Assembly (NCBI GenBank): GCA_905612315.1
Contig: CAJQSL010000098.1
Span: forward strand, 1 to 33,452
From: an uncultured Francisellaceae bacterium
Lineage (GTDB): Bacteria > Pseudomonadota > Gammaproteobacteria > Francisellales > CACEW01
Length of the DNA stretch: 33,452 nt
Direction of reading: 5' to 3'
The notes beneath the pieces are model-generated. The model searched no databases. It had not been told where the DNA came from and was given only the letters and a program-made list of their open reading frames with translations. A program made the position numbers and the translations under genes. Shown piece after piece: positions 33,318 through 33,452 of this stretch. Position 1 is the stretch's first letter. Every line of letters starts with the position of its first letter.

Positions 33318-33452
33318 AGACTGCAAAAAATAAACCATAAAACACAAAATAAAAAAACCAACTATACTAAAAATAACTGCACACAAAAATGTAATATTAA
33401 GTTTTGAAATATGATTGATCACAAAAACATAAAATTATATTTAAGCAAAAGA

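Noticed and set aside
33150-33422. 90-codon minus-strand frame
   Set aside because: It is a translation of the CCCCCATCC/CCTTCCCCC repeats followed by AT-rich spacer, with no coding signature.

Overview
The window is AT-rich chromosomal DNA from a gammaproteobacterium. The core genes (ftsW, rlmD, rsmB, yggX, an O-antigen ligase, and grpE/dnaK/dnaJ with sigma-32 type promoters) are gammaproteobacterial in style. A transmembrane RING-finger protein, several unrecognised helical proteins and a RipA-like membrane protein suggest a host-associated or intracellular bacterium, perhaps near Legionellales or Francisella-like lineages. I cannot fix the genus from the sequence. No phage, insertion sequence or CRISPR array is visible; this looks like a stable backbone with single lineage-specific genes between housekeeping genes.

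Layout. 1-5.5 kb: a lone DUF4143-type AAA ATPase behind a perfect hairpin that covers its ribosome binding site; ftsW; a gene-free stretch with GTCGTTGCGAG-type repeats and a palindrome of two consensus DnaA boxes; rlmD. 4.9-8.9 kb (+): a RipA-like membrane protein, a small two-helix membrane protein, an ArsB/NhaD-like permease, a GNAT acetyltransferase and an unknown protein. 8.9-14.1 kb (-): a CPA1 antiporter, a BadF/NagK-type kinase, a PfkB/adenosine-kinase-like kinase and an O-antigen ligase. 14.1-14.6 kb: a gene-free stretch with a candidate small RNA or leader ending in a strong terminator. 14.6-18 kb: a CLC channel/transporter (+), convergent with tsaD and a gamma-carbonic-anhydrase-like protein. 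18-21 kb (+): two unrecognised proteins with internal tandem repeats, separated by another repeat island. 21-28 kb (-): a glycine-zipper lipoprotein, a TrmB-like methyltransferase just downstream of tRNA-Arg(UCG), an MscS channel, the transmembrane RING protein, the rsmB-trmB-yggX cluster, and a membrane-anchored protein with a SecD P1-head-like domain. 28.1-33 kb (+): rnhB, grpE, dnaK, dnaJ, then GC-rich inverted repeats.

How the genes work together. GrpE, DnaK and DnaJ form one chaperone machine, and grpE and dnaK each carry a near-perfect heat-shock promoter. RNA modification is over-represented: rlmD, tsaD, rsmB, trmB and a TrmB paralogue beside a tRNA gene. Ion and osmotic homeostasis is served by the antiporter, the ArsB/NhaD-like permease, CLC and MscS. 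The best leads for new biology are the four-helix RING protein, the small RNA/leader before the CLC gene, the occluding hairpin before the ATPase, and the DnaA-box palindrome.
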